A DNA stretch of 64,000 nucleotides from Telmatactis stephensoni (Eukaryota; Cnidaria; Anthozoa; Actiniaria; Isophelliidae): contig JALIZF010001628.1 of the NCBI GenBank assembly GCA_029948255.1, forward strand, positions 186,001 through 250,000. Reading direction: 5' to 3'. Shown here in pieces: positions 11,992 through 24,412 of the stretch. How positions within the stretch are numbered: the first letter of the stretch is position 1; each line of letters begins with the position of its first letter. Made by a program: the position numbers and the translations under genes. The notes beneath the pieces are model-generated. The model was not told where the DNA came from. It made no database searches and worked only from the letters and a program-made list of their open reading frames with translations.

Positions 11992-12586
11992 TATATTCAT
12001 TTAGCTTGCCGATAATAGAGCTCTGAGTTTTCTTGTTGGAGTCTAGGATGACCTCGACGGGAATGGAAGCACAAGACTAGTCATAGGATTTACTGCTTTC
12101 GACAAAATTTAGCAAGCTTAGGTGCAACGTAAGGATAAAATTACAATTCAAACCTCTACGTCAAACATATATAAATCTGGCTACATCCGTAAGTGTTTTA
12201 TGTGTTTGTTCCTGGGGTTTGGAAGCAAAGTTTAATTGGGGTCTAGGATCATGACCTTCGGATATCATGGTTGGGGAGGGGAGGGGAGGGGGTACTCACA
12301 TATATTTGGACATGGATGATTGTTGTACCTTTTAGTGTCAAAACCACAGGATTTGGTGCCTTTAAGGGTACTCAGACGTTGGTTCTTTTATAGGAAATCG
12401 GTACCAGATTGAGAATTTATGTGTTTTATTGGTACCTTGTAGAACTTTATATATAGGAGTAGTATAGGACACGTCACCCTCGACCAAAATATTTGCGAGT
12501 CGATCCCCAGCCCCGCCCTACGGTTTTAGGTACGTGAAGCCGATCACACATCAGAATGCCAAAGGTTTTGCTTACCTGTTTGAAAT

Positions 12587-15500
12587 TCAGCATTTTCGGC
12601 ACGTCCTTTTACAGTTTTTCATCATAAAACTATAGTAACGATTCCAGTATCTGCAATATCTTCCCCATCCTGAACATCCACTCTTATAGTCACGGCAAGG
12701 CGGTTTTGTAGGTATGACTAAAAAAACAATAAATTAACAAATTGATTCCATTTTTTCCATGTATCTGAACTCTAATAGATGCAAAGATGAATTCAAAATG
12801 TGGCGAGAATCAAAAAGGTGACTATATCTAAAATTTCCTTGTTGGTTGGTTTTGTCATATCATTAATCTTTTTACATCTGAACCATTACTAATTTTAATA
12901 CCAAGCTTTCGGGCGTATGGCCCATCATCAGGGTAAATGAAATCAACACTAAGGACGTTACAAAAATCCGCGCACGCTCATGAAGATCAATGATATAAAA
13001 AGTGACTGTTGTTCTCGCCAGATTTTGACGTCTTCTGTGCGTCTATTAGAGCACAGACGCACGAAAAAAATGGAATCTATTTGTTTTATATAATACGTTT
13101 CAAAACATTTCAACCAATCAGAGCGCGCGTAAGATTCAGTGACGTCATCTATGCGTATATACTGCAATAACACACGGTTCTCGACCAATCAGAGCGCGCG
13201 TGTGACCGAAAAACGCGTCATATGAATGACGATAGGATTTCTTCATTATTGACTGAACTTCAACCGACATTAACAATGTGAAATAAGGGTTGAGCTACTA
13301 GGGAATTCGAACTCGCTTTACACGTGTTTATTTCGAGGTTATCAGCATTGCTGGGTTTCATCCATTCCTTTGGGACAATAGAGCGGTAGCCATGTTGGAT
13401 GAACAAACAAGTGACGCTAATGAGAAATTTTTTGTTGAAGTTCATCCAAGATGGCTGCCATGACGTCACATGCAACCCAAGAATTAGTGACAAATTGTGA
13501 AATTTGTTCACTAAGACTACGTCCATACAAATCCAAATACATTTCAAAACGCACCTGTTTTGTGACGAACATTTGTTTGGACGAAAAGCCTTAACAAAAA
13601 TGATGCGCGCGTCTTTATAGATTATCTGGACTAATGTTAATGTTCCCTATTCAAGACCCACGCTGCATTTGTATTTGAAATGCGGTTTTCTAGGTATTTA
13701 CGAGACGTCATGTGTAACGACGCCACTAGTTTTGTCTACGCGAGACCAAAAATAGAGCAGGTAAAAGAGCACACGGTGAGAAAAGTGCCTCGCGTGGCAG
13801 TTTCCTCACACAGTTTCTAGACGTGTGCAGCGGTATAGGTAAGCATCTATTCATGATCTTGACTTTTTGAAATTAGAATATTGATTTAATTTGATTGGTT
13901 CACAGCTTCGTCTCGTCATAATGGTTACCATGGCAACAACCATAGTTAAAACTGAAATAACTACAGGTAAATTTTCCGATATCCATGAGACCACGGTCAT
14001 TGCTTTATCTTACCTGGCCTACCACGGCAGAATCCACAACTTTTCTTACAGTTTAATTTCATCCAATCGCCATATCTGTGGCTTCGTGAACAAAATCCCA
14101 ATTTGGACCAATTAGGACACTGGTTGCTGGCAGTGTACTTATCTTTACAAATGCCTGAACAAAGCACACAAAATTGCATTAAAAATAAATTTTCATATCG
14201 AATTAATCATCCTAAGCTTCCGCGCTATCTCCGGACCTCGGTTGTCTTGCGTGCAAATTAAACTCCGCGAATTTATTAACACAACATCCTACGTATATAC
14301 AGAATATTTTTCTTGGATCATTATTTACTCTAGACTGATTCCGTAAGTCGTAGTTTTAGCTTGGTTGCATAGGTGAGCAAGCACCACAGGCAGCCCATCT
14401 GAGGATCGAACTGACCGACTTATGAAATCGGTCCGGCCATTATGACCCATAATGCATTTCAACTATGGAACTATATTTGCTAAACTTTCACCAATTAACA
14501 TTCTTTTTAAAATTGCTGTAGTATGAACTTACCGGTTGGAGGTCGAGTAGTCGGGGGTCTAACGGGAGGTCGAGTGACTTGACCTCCCCCACCGCCACCC
14601 CCACCGCTGCATTTGTACAGTTTATTGATCTGTTGGATGTCAATCTTACTGAAAGTTTTCCGCTGACCAATACGGGCAGCTGATTGCCTTGGGATGATAG
14701 TCTTTCGTCGGTTGCGGGAGAACGCGTATTCTGGATAGTGCATAACTGATCCATAGTCGTACGGTGCGTTGAGGGTGTCGGCTTGACCGTGACGATATTT
14801 CTCGAAGTTGTATCTCATACCTTAAAAATACACAATTGCAAATTGTAGGGTCTCAAGTCGCAATATTTCCTTGGATAGAGTGACTCCAAACCTTCAACAG
14901 TTTTCATAAATAATAATGATGGAATGATATGGATGGATTGTCACTGGGAAAGATATTAAATATCTGTTCTGACACAAACACACGTTGTAACAGTAGAATT
15001 GTATTTTCAAATTTTTCACTGAGAACGTTTAACCACCACATCCGATAAAGCGCGAGCACCTAGAATTTAATTAATTTTGTTAATTTTGTTCCGATCCTAC
15101 TTTGTATTAGACGAAAGTCATTGCCGAATGATTTCGAGATTGTTGCCAATTTTTCGTCGGACTTAATTTTCGCGCATTTCGCGATTTAAAAAAAACGCGA
15201 AATTAATAAAGACCCGCGGAAAAACGTTCTCGCGAAACGAAATTAATGTTCACTTCATTTCAGTTTCAAACCAATTCAAATGTACCAATCCTATTCTCAA
15301 AATCTCTAATCATTGTATTCGATTATTTCCATTCGATGGCAATCAAATTAACTTGCGAAATGTGTATTTTTAAGTTAGAGGCAATGATGATTGACTTTCC
15401 TCTTATGCAAAGCGCAAACTACAATGTTGAAGTGTGGCCGTTCGCGCTTCATCGGAATAGACGATATAAAAATGGGTTCCTTCCAAAGGATATGACGCGC

Positions 15501-18500
15501 GTTGGCTCGCGATATCCAGTACACCAATTTCCATACATCGGTTCAGTGGTCACACACAAATCATGCAAACGAGACTCCAGGGTACAAAACTGGAATAATC
15601 CTTTGTGTGTACCCTGGAGCCTCGCTTTAATGCTTTGTGTGTGACCACTGAACCAATGTATGGAAAATGGTGAATATGTCACTTGCAATAGTTGCATATA
15701 TAATGAGTATAACAACGTCAAAACGCCACATTTAGGAAGCCATTTCACTGGCTAATTTTGTAGTCTCCTTTGAACGTGTGCGCAGTCTTGCGTGTGGATG
15801 ATCGAAGCGAGCGGATCGCGTAAGCAGAAAAGTGATCCACGACGAGCGGACAGAGAGGTGGCAAGGTGTAATGTCTCACCTTGAAGTATGTTTGACCATT
15901 GTATGCTGATATACCTATCTCTGTCACGACGTGATTGCTCGTGGAAGAAGCCAAGAGCGTGCATTAACTCGTGGATTGCTGTTCCCTTCCACTCACAGCC
16001 ACGCCCAAGTGAAAGTTTTTGTCTTCCTCTACTTCTACCAATAGCTGACCAACACCTGATAGAGAAAAGAAAAAAATTGTTTCCTTTCTCCTGCACTGAC
16101 CACCTCCAACACAACCCATTCCCCGCCACCGGGATTGTTGTGATCAACGGATCAAATGATTTTGGGTCAGTTTAATGAACATCCACACAATACCACGCAC
16201 GTAGTTAAAAGTCGCCTATAATTGATCAATTGTCAATGAATCAATCAATTAATCAACCTTATTTACTGACGGTGGACGGCTTAAGCCGGATATACACGCT
16301 GCAATTTTTTCTCGCGCTGGCAATGCAGTTTTGAGGATTTATTTGCGAGAGCGAATTGTCGTGTGTATCATGTCCGGCAACAACGCCGGCAACGATGTCT
16401 CGCAACAAAAAAATGTTGCAGAAATTTCAAAAGTTTGAACTTTTCTCTGCAACATCGCACGCTCGTACTGAATGTTGCAGAGTGATGATAGACGCTGCAA
16501 TTTTTCTCTGTAACAAAATCTAAAATTGTATAGCCAGCGCGAGAAAAAAATTGCAGCGTGTATCGCCGCGGCTTTGGTAAAACTGATCTCCAGACGTGCC
16601 GTACTAAATATAAATAATTATAGATAAATGACTAATGTACTAAACTAGAGTACAAACATACACCTAATTGCAAGAAGGTTGTCATATGAAAATAGGATAT
16701 TTGTAATTTAATAAATAAATAATACTAGTATCATACAATCGATTAATTTGTCACGTACCCTCCTTCACTGACAACATAGATATAATCACGGTCGCGTCTT
16801 GTTTTTGGTACAATCTTTATACACGTGTGCCTCTTGTATTCCCTGATGGCCTGTTTGAAAGCTGATTTTACCTTAGAACCTAAAAATTAGTTGTAAGAAT
16901 AATAAATGAATAAATAAAGAATAATAATAAAATCACGCTAGACTTCGCAAGTCGCAGTTTTAGCTCGGTAGCATAGGTGAGCGACCACCACAGGAGGCCC
17001 AACTGAGGAGCGAACAGAGTGGTAACATGTTTTTCTTCATCTCCTCCCTAAATTCCTCCCTCCCTCCCCAACCCCACCCCCCCCCCCCCCCCCCCCCCCC
17101 CCGACCCGATATTAAGACGTACGATTATCACTTACTGACAAAACCAAATACATAAGGTATACGGACGTCCATCACACCAATGTTTTACAGGGCTGGCTAG
17201 GGCTTCACTTACAACCCTCCCCTCTCCTCCCTCCACTCCCTCCCTCCCTCCCCTCCTTGGCTTCCTCCCCTCACCAATCACCTTTTATGACGGATATATA
17301 GATAATCATTACTTACTGACATAACCAAAGGCATACGGTACACGTCCACCAGGCCAGTGTTTAACAGGGTTAGTTACAGCGTCACGGGCGTCACTTTTAA
17401 GATTGTCCATGATGTCTTGTGTGCTTTTATCAAGGTGAATGTCTCCTTCAAACATGTTGGTTTTCCCCACTGAAAATAAACAAGCGCATTGTGCTTGCGT
17501 TTAGTTCTTTCAAGCTTTGAGGTATATGGTTTTAAATGGATTTTTTATATGATACTGATTGCATGGCTCTGATTGGCTCATAGAAAGTGTTCTTGGTGAG
17601 ACTATGCAAACGCCATTTTCTTTGGTTAACGAAATTTTGAACACCACAACTTTCACCAAAAATTGCCAATGCTGATAATTAAAGTGAACGTCAAGGCCCC
17701 CCCAAAAAATTGCCCTTCAAATTCTGAAAAGCTGAACAGCAACTATGTTTTATAACTTTTCCCTTGTAACTTATATGATATAAAAAATAAACAAAACAAC
17801 GAATGTTTAGTTCATTTTTTACTCACGATTTTCCTCAGGTTTGTATTCGCCCTTTGATGCTGAAAAAATAAATGATACTGAATTACTAAAAGGGTCTACG
17901 CAATGCCAAAGTTGCAATTGCACTGACAGTAACTCGATTGCTTCACGACAGTAACACGAGAGTCACACGACAGTATCACGAAATCACCTTCTTACCATCA
18001 TCATCGTCATTCTGATTTGTTTCTGGTTCTTTGTCTGGGACATCATTGAATTCGTCTTGATAAACGGCTGGACAAGAAAACAGTGTACGCAGTAAGTTAT
18101 ATTTCTTAAAAGAGATCAGAGAAACAATTTCTCAAAAGTATATTCTCCACTCCACGAGATTCTGGCTATGGTAACAACTTACGGTCATCGTTGTTCTGGT
18201 TGTCGAGTTCTTCAGCAACGATTTCGCCCGGTTCATCTTGTAAAAGAGCTAAATGTATATATAAACTGTTAGTACAAACTGATCACAACAAGGCAACTCA
18301 TATATATAGAAATGCAAAATATAATTTTTAAGGTTAGTTGTAAAAGCTCAATTACAGCCAGGACGGGGTGGGGAGAGACACGCTCCCGGGGGAGACTCCG
18401 GGCACACGCAGAGTTTTAAGATTTATATTAAATACTGAAAGACATTTTGAAAAAGATTATGGTAGTTAGGTATATGATACGTCATAAGTGCATGTATATC

Positions 18501-19519
18501 TTAGTGCAAAATAATCCTTGGAGCATTCATGTCCCGGCGAGCAAAATGCACTTGAAATGTTTGTCAATTTCCTATGATAGGAAATATTCAGTAAATTGCA
18601 ATTTCCTACATATTCCCTAGTTATTTCCTACATATTTCCTACCTAGGAAATAGATGAAAATTTCTAGTGATATTGAGTCTGATACTAGGCTGATATCATA
18701 TATGAAAGACTAGACTCACGAATTTCGTATACAAAACAATTCAGTACCCGCGGTTCGCTTTTTCATTCAGTCAGTACTTGACTGATTTTCAATGATTTTT
18801 GGGAGGAGGGGTGGTTTTATTACTATTTATAAAATATTTGAGATATAACGCGCGCGCTGATTGGCTGGCTACCATGTTTATATCGGCAGAGGACAGAGAC
18901 ATGGCTCGCTCAGAAAACGTCGAAAATATTTTATAAAAGCAATATACAACGATCGCTTATGTCTCTGTACTGTGATATAAACACTCTGAAAGATGTAGAG
19001 CACTCGAAAAGCAAACCTTGTTTTTCTCTTGTTCTACATCTTCCATGCATAGATGCATCGTGTTTATATCACAGTACAGAGACATGCGCGCGCGTTTTAT
19101 ATTCCTTAAATTTATAGTTATGAGTAATAAATTGTTGCCCTCTTACTCAATATGAATGACTTTCGACTACCGATATTGAACTCTTGACTTAAAACATCTA
19201 TCCTTTGGCGCCGGAATCAATATACATGTATCATATGGTGACTTTCTCTAAAAAGAATGCCACTGGTTGGTCATTGATTAGACTTGCTCCAAGTCCCGCT
19301 TGTTATTTTTTTCTGTTGCTTGGGCTCCCTGTGGTGTATTTTGGATTTCAAACCGGGACTTTTCTCTCAAATTACGACACAGGAAGCCCAAGGAATGGAA
19401 AAATGACGAAGCCCAAAACAACGGAAAAAATTAACGCGCAAGTCTAGCCATTGATGCTCAGTAAAGTCGATCAAAGAGTGATTCATTCAGTATTGATCGA
19501 GGGTAGAATTATGTATTAT

Positions 19520-19553
<34 letters not shown>

Positions 19554-21926
19554 GTATTATGAATTATGTATTATGTATTGTCGTTCTATAAAATTTAGCA
19601 TATCTATTGTTTGAACAAAAGAAATTCCGACGGAAGATATATATATCGTGCATGGTATATATACTGAAAGCTAAATCAAAAGCAAACAAAATGATGTTGA
19701 TGTGACAAAGGAATTAAAAATGTGTTTCGAATTCAAATAAGCTTTTTTCTCAAGTACATTTGAATATCGAAGTAAGTCTCGCTTGCAAGCAAAAGAGACA
19801 AAAGTTCAAAATGACAAAAAGATCATCTAAAAGAATGTCGAGTTAAAAAGACTGAAAAAATTTAAACTCAAAAAATATTGAGAATACCGGGGCGTCACGT
19901 GATAAAGGGCTATTCAATAGTTTAATCCACCAGATTAGGGTGTGGCCATTCGGAAAGCCCAAAGCAAAACGACAGGAACCGACAAAGGGCTGAGATGAAA
20001 CAATACAGAGAAGAAAAACTGTATCATTTCTGATTATGGTATTTGAGTTCTACCATGAGACCGGCACACAGCATATGCTAAACAATGAGGAGCTTCAGTC
20101 CACTCAATAATGCTGAAGCTAAGAGCGCTGATGCAAGAACACTGTACACAAGATGATTTTTTCTCTTACAAAAAGAAGTGGAAAATCAAACACTAATAAA
20201 ACAGAAATTACTAGACGAACGCTAAATTGAGCTGTTTTTTTTTATAATGATAATAACTTTATTAGACAGAATTAAAAAAGCTGAACACTTGTTTACATTG
20301 AAGCTGTGTATAACATTCAAATAAATAAATTAAGATATAAATATATAAACTTAAAATAGAAAGGTGAAAAACTCATGATGAAATTTTCTTTTCTTTTTTT
20401 TTTTTTTTTTGGTCTGCTCGACTCACACTGAAAATGTGAATATTCATGCTCAAGGCGATGTTGCAAATCACGGCTGAAAATAACTCAAATGATGCAAAAA
20501 TTGAAGGAGCAGTTTAAGAAATTACGTTTGATCAACGTCCTGAGTGGAGAGCATAAGAATAAAATAGCGTCTGCTGCTTACAGGGTAAAGTGGCACGAGA
20601 ACAGAAATTCTTTCACCAATACCAAGACATAAAAATAAATATTTTGGTAAAATTGTTTGAACAGAGTCGAGGGTCGCATGCAATAGATCAGTGGATTAAC
20701 TGTGAATTGTGTTCAGTAGCTGTGATAATCTTAAAACCGTTGAAACTCAATCCATCAAAAATTTCATTTTTCTAGTACTTCTCCTTTTACCGCTGCGATA
20801 GTAGCTGTGATAATATCTTAAAACCGTTGAAACTCAATTCAATCAAAAATTTCATTCTTCTAGCACTCTCCTTCAATATAGAACTTTTTTGAAAATAACT
20901 TAAATTTCATTAGAATAATTTGAGTAATGACTTTGTAACAGATAACTTTGTAGTTGGAGGTATGCATTGCAACTATAAAAGCCAGAATTGTGTTTTGAAT
21001 TAAGAAATTCAAAAAGCAGTCATGACTGATCAAACAACTTATATGCTTGAATAGTTTTATTGTTCCAATAATCCCTCAGGCAGTGAACATCACGACGCAA
21101 CAATAAAAATTACTGGAGCCCTAATTTTAACGGTTTACTCTGAAACATTTGACGCATGTGCATTTTACTACAGCACCTTCAATAAGTTCTAAAACGTACA
21201 TGCGTTTAAGAACGTAGCTCTGACCGTCTGTATCCGCAACAAATTATGAGGAGATTTTTTTTATATTCAAGCATTGAGCAACAAAAACCTCTCAGTCGAA
21301 GAATAAGTGTTGTACAAAGCTAAAATAATTTATTTCACAAAGTTTAGGCTTGTTTGCAGTAAGATTAGGTTGATAAAAGTCAAATTTGAGTGTTGTCCAA
21401 AGTGAAAATTTCAATCCAAAATGAGATTTAGGTCTTCATTGGCTCATCAGTGCCATACATGTTCTTTACAATCAGCATGAAAGTTGCTGAATTTGAATAA
21501 AAATGCATGATAACAACTTTGTACAATTCAAAGACAGTTTTAAACAGCCATTTTATCTTGTTAGATAAGTTTCCAACTGGTAAAAATAAGATTATGAGTG
21601 TTAATCCAAAGCGAAAATTTGAATTAAAACTAGAGTATAGTTTTGTCTCTTTAATTCAGCCATTATTACTCGATATTAAAAATATCTCCTCTTAAAATGA
21701 ATACGCAAAAGTTCTTCGAAGAACTAATTCAATTCAGCACTTAAACTTAAATTTGTACAAAGTTACTAGTAAAAATGACATAGAAAAAAATTCAAAAATA
21801 CATACCATCTAAAATAGTATCAATGTCAGTAGTTTCTGCTGGTGTTTCATTTGGCTGTGGAAATCCCTGCACGAGAATGCAAGGTATAAGCAAGAGCAAG
21901 AATTTCAAACTTGACAGCGATGTCAT
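12587..21926 (-). CDS. Secreted astacin (M12A) metalloprotease with two ShK domains
   Basis: Ten exons splice perfectly: 21806-21926, 18183-18248, 17996-18067, 17827-17859, 17317-17469, 16759-16879, 15880-16055, 14533-14820, 14014-14154 and 12587-12717. The sum is 1302 nt, or 433 residues plus TGA. A hydrophobic signal peptide (LLLLIPCILVQG) follows the ATG. The acidic propeptide (exons 2-5) ends in FEGD, the aspartate-switch motif that holds astacin zymogens inactive. The catalytic domain has WPGGRVPY near its start, the zinc site HELMHALGFFHEQSRRDRD and the Met-turn SVMHY. A Gly/Pro/Thr linker (eight glycines) leads to two six-cysteine ShK modules, one per exon (C-x8-C-x8-C-x13-C-x3-C-x2-C in the first), ending ...CRKC-stop. 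Family members in cnidarians act in the extracellular matrix, regeneration or nematocysts; the role here is inferred. ShK modules are also found in toxins, but as protease tails they do not by themselves imply venom. No frame breaks. Introns carry several MITEs. Confidence 0.93.
12736..13203. mobile_element. Diverged MITE, same family as 5986-6283
   Basis: GATTCCATTTTTTCCATGTA near 12744 is mirrored by GAAAAAAATGGAATCTATTT near 13060. The tail carries two CCAATCAGAGCGCGCG motifs (13112-13128 and 13182-13199), as in the other copy. A segment at about 12840-12960 appears inserted. It lies in the last astacin intron, some 20 bp from the final exon. Confidence 0.65.
14340..14430. repeat. Dispersed repeat, copy 1 (pair with 16945)
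   Basis: GTCGTAGTTTTAGCTTGGTT through GCATAGGTGAGCAAGCACCA is repeated with about 80% identity at 16945-17020. Both copies are in astacin introns and in the same orientation. Confidence 0.7.
15529..15667. mobile_element. Hairpin MITE
   Basis: Arms starting CCATACATCGGTTCAGTGGT and ending ACCACTGAACCAATGTATGG are inverted copies of about 60 bp. They contain CTCCAGGGTACA and its complement near the loop. Intronic in the astacin gene. Confidence 0.8.
16284..16573. mobile_element. TIR element
   Basis: TACACGCTGCAATTTTTTCT at the left and its complement at the right form TIRs of about 37 bp that include CTCGCGCTGG. The interior repeats the TGCAACAT/ATGTTGCAG theme. Noncoding; in an astacin intron. 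Confidence 0.75.
16945..17020. repeat. Dispersed repeat, copy 2 (pair with 14340)
   Basis: AGTCGCAGTTTTAGCTCGGT onward matches 14340-14430. Neither copy looks coding. Confidence 0.7.
17040..17270. repeat. Pyrimidine tracts (CTCCC)n and poly-C
   Basis: Two CT-rich tracts (17040-17102, including 26 consecutive C at 17077-17102, and 17213-17272) each precede a copy of the exon-5 3' end. They mark the two halves of a local tandem duplication. Confidence 0.9.
17122..17212 (-). pseudogene. Decayed duplicate of astacin exon 5 (3' part plus donor)
   Basis: The minus strand reads GTAAAACATTGG, two diverged codons, GGACGTCCGTATACC and then TTTTGTCA|GTAAGTGAT. The live exon 17317-17469 has GTTAAACACTGG, a two-codon gap, GGACGTGTACCGTATGCC and TATGTCA|GTAAGTAATG. 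The copy keeps the splice donor but has lost about 3 bp plus other indels; its translation loses the WPGGRVPY signature. No acceptor or exon body upstream is preserved. It looks like the remnant of a ~190-bp tandem duplication covering a CT-tract and the end of exon 5. Confidence 0.75.
18833..19110. mobile_element. Foldback MITE family B, copy 1
   Basis: Carries CGCGCGCTGATTGGCTGGC, then GTACTGTGATATAAACACTC, with the inverted match GTGTTTATATCACAGTAC and a terminal CGCGCGCGTTTTATATTCC. Nearly the same sequence occurs at 54718-55014. It lies in astacin intron 1. Confidence 0.85.
19505..19580. repeat. ATT/TATTATG microsatellite
   Basis: A run of ATT triplets flanked by repeated GTATTAT units. 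Confidence 0.9.
20715..20876. repeat. Tandem duplication, about 88 bp period
   Basis: GTAGCTGTGATAATCTTAAAACCGTTGAAACTC and the following ATCAAAAATTTCATT are repeated after about 88 bp with few changes. Within astacin intron 1. Confidence 0.85.
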
Positions 21927-23470
21927 CTTCAAAGCGTCTTCACTCCGCTGCAGCTTGATTGTGAATGAGAATATCAAAGTCGTTGAAGCTTTTTATAGTG
22001 TAGAGACAAGTGTAGATATATGATATTAAATGAGCTCTCTTCATTGGTTAATTCAAAAGGTATTTTTTGAAAAGCGCGCGAAAACGCGCGCCGGTTACAC
22101 TTGAATTGAGTGGGTGTTTCATTTCCGACTTCCGAGTACAATACATGCTGAGGTAGTCATGCAAATGTAACGGTCACTCAAAACCGATGCCATGAAATTC
22201 CTGAGCTACCCCGTTGTGATAACTGCTTTTTCTGCTCCAAATGTAACATAGCACCTATAATAACTAAGACTACTTGTCTGGGTCGTAAACGTAACAGTCA
22301 TTAGCTTTATAGTTAAAATGTGACTCAAAATTCAATAAAGTATAATTTAATAAACAGCTTCTCAAAATGTCATAGATACTTGTATGTTCTTGAATAACAA
22401 AGTCTTCCTTGCTAGAATGAAATTTGAAAACGTGGAAAAAAGCAAACAAATCATATATTATTTCAGTGCTGATTTCAAATTTATTTGACAGATTTTCCAT
22501 ATAAGTTCATTGATATTAAAAAAACTGAAAGTTTGCTGCTGAGTCGTTACATGAACGGTTGAGTGGCTTTGTTACTAATCCTTTGTACAGAACTAATAAT
22601 TGTAATAATGTATAAAGCCGTATCTACATACAGGTTTTCTACGACAAGTAAAAAATGGCAACAGTTTTTGTTGTCTACGCGAACACAGTTTTGACAAGAA
22701 AAATATGGCAATTTGTCATCGACACCGACGAGCAAGTTGCCGGCCTTGTCAAGGAAAGCTTGCTCGAATAGATGAGGCTAACACAAAATGATTAGGCCAC
22801 AAAAGTGATAATACATACAAAACTATATTGGTTTTTGATCTCGAATAACGACTTTGATGTTTATTAAAGAGATGAAACTTTCAGAAAATATTTTCCACGA
22901 GGTACTTTTAATTTTCACATAATATTGTTCAATTATATTTCTTGTAAGCTAGCTCTCATTTTCTCTATTTGAAAAATAACTGAATCTGATTAAAAAGTAA
23001 TTCACAGATATATCTAACACTCCAATTATGGATTCAATGTGAATCATCGAAGTTACAATTGCATGTTTTAACAAGAATATTTCTTAGTCTTTTATCATGT
23101 TGTAACATGTATTTTTTAATTGCAACATATAGCTGATATGGGCATTGTGTTTCGCCTTCCTGTTCTATTGACTGGTACGTTTTGATTTCATTTTCTATTT
23201 TAGTTAATGACAGATATCTATTATGAATTCACGTGAAAACCTTCTTCCAGTACGAAAGGGAAAGGAATGCACGCATGGCTGTCATTTTCTTGAATCTCTT
23301 AAAATATCGGGGAAACTCCCTGCTTTATATACAAGATTTTACAAGATTTTAAGGTGCTACCTGAAATGGTGTGTGTGGGTGATCATGCCTTTAGCCAACG
23401 ATTGTGAAATGATTTCAGTAAGATTCCATTGATGGTGAGTTGTACCTGGTAGCCGGGATAACTCTTTTAA
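21927..23470. other. Upstream region of astacin gene; no confident gene
   Basis: Presumed promoter side of the astacin gene. TTTATAG near 21990 (minus-strand CTATAAAAAGC) is a plausible TATA element about 65 bp upstream of the start codon. A CpG-rich patch (GCGCGCGAAAACGCGCGC) follows near 22075. At 22547-22762 the minus strand keeps an open frame of uncertain status. The rest is AT-rich and shows nothing recognisable. Confidence 0.4.
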
Positions 23471-23475
23471 AACTG

Positions 23476-23670
23476 AAAAGAAAAGAAAAGAAAAGAAAAG
23501 AAAAGAAAAGAAAAGAAAAGAAAAGAAAAGAAAAGAAAAGAAAAGAAAAGAAAAGAAAAGAAAAGAAAAGAAAAGAAAAGAAAAGAAAAGAAAAGAAAAG
23601 AAAAGAAAAGAAAAGAAAAGAAAAGAAAAGAAAAGAAAAGAAAAGAAAAGAAAAGAAAAGAAAAGAAAAA
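23476..23670. repeat. AAAAG microsatellite (about 39 units)
   Basis: 195 bp of uninterrupted AAAAG, followed by decaying AAATC/AAATT units. Long translated frames here are artefacts. Confidence 0.97.
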
Positions 23671-23860
23671 TTAAATCAAATCAAATTAAACTAAATTAAA
23701 TTAAATCGAATTAATAAAATATAATAAAATGAAATGAAATGAAATGAAGTGAAATGAAATGAAATAACATTGACAGAACATTTAATAATAATATTAAGGA
23801 CAATAACGAGCGACGTTTCGATGATATGTCATGCATCCCGACACCATCTTCAGGCAAATT

Positions 23861-24016
23861 AAAATAAAATAAAATAAAATAAAATAAAATAAAATAAAAT
23901 AAAATAAAATAAAATAAAATAAAATAAAATAAAATAAAATAAAAGTAAATAAAATAAAAGTAAATAAAATAAAAGTAAATAAAATAAAATAAAAGCAAAT
24001 AAAATAAAATAAAATA
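23861..24016. repeat. AAAAT microsatellite
   Basis: Perfect AAAAT units at first, then interspersed with AAAAGTAAAT variants. Confidence 0.95.
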
Positions 24017-24346
24017 TGATATAATAAAATAAAAATAGAACATTTGATAATGTCATCGCGACGCCAGGCAAATGACAAAATAAAAACAAACAAACAAACA
24101 AACAAAAAACAAAACGCAAAATACGACTTTTCTATACTGTACATGTTCGTTTATTTTTCTAATAAGATCGTGCTAAGTGTCTATGTACATTGCATGTAGA
24201 TGATATGCTGGACACAGTCAAAACTCGTTCGCCTTATATTAATAACGTCATCAGTAGCTAAGGTGGCTGGCCCGGCAATTAAGTTCTCAGAGCGCACTGG
24301 CCGATTTTAAACAACTATAACTCCTACTTAAAACCTTAACTTGATC

Positions 24347-24412
24347 ATGATAATAATAATAATAATAATAATAATACTTTATTCATTAATATATATATAT
24401 ATATATATATAC
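24347..24412. repeat. AAT and AT microsatellites
   Basis: A TAA run (about 24349-24375) followed after a short spacer by an AT run (about 24389-24411). Confidence 0.95.

Noticed and set aside
23440..24144. KRKEKKRKE and FYFILFYFILF frames
   Set aside because: Readings of AAAAG and AAAAT microsatellites; not membrane proteins.
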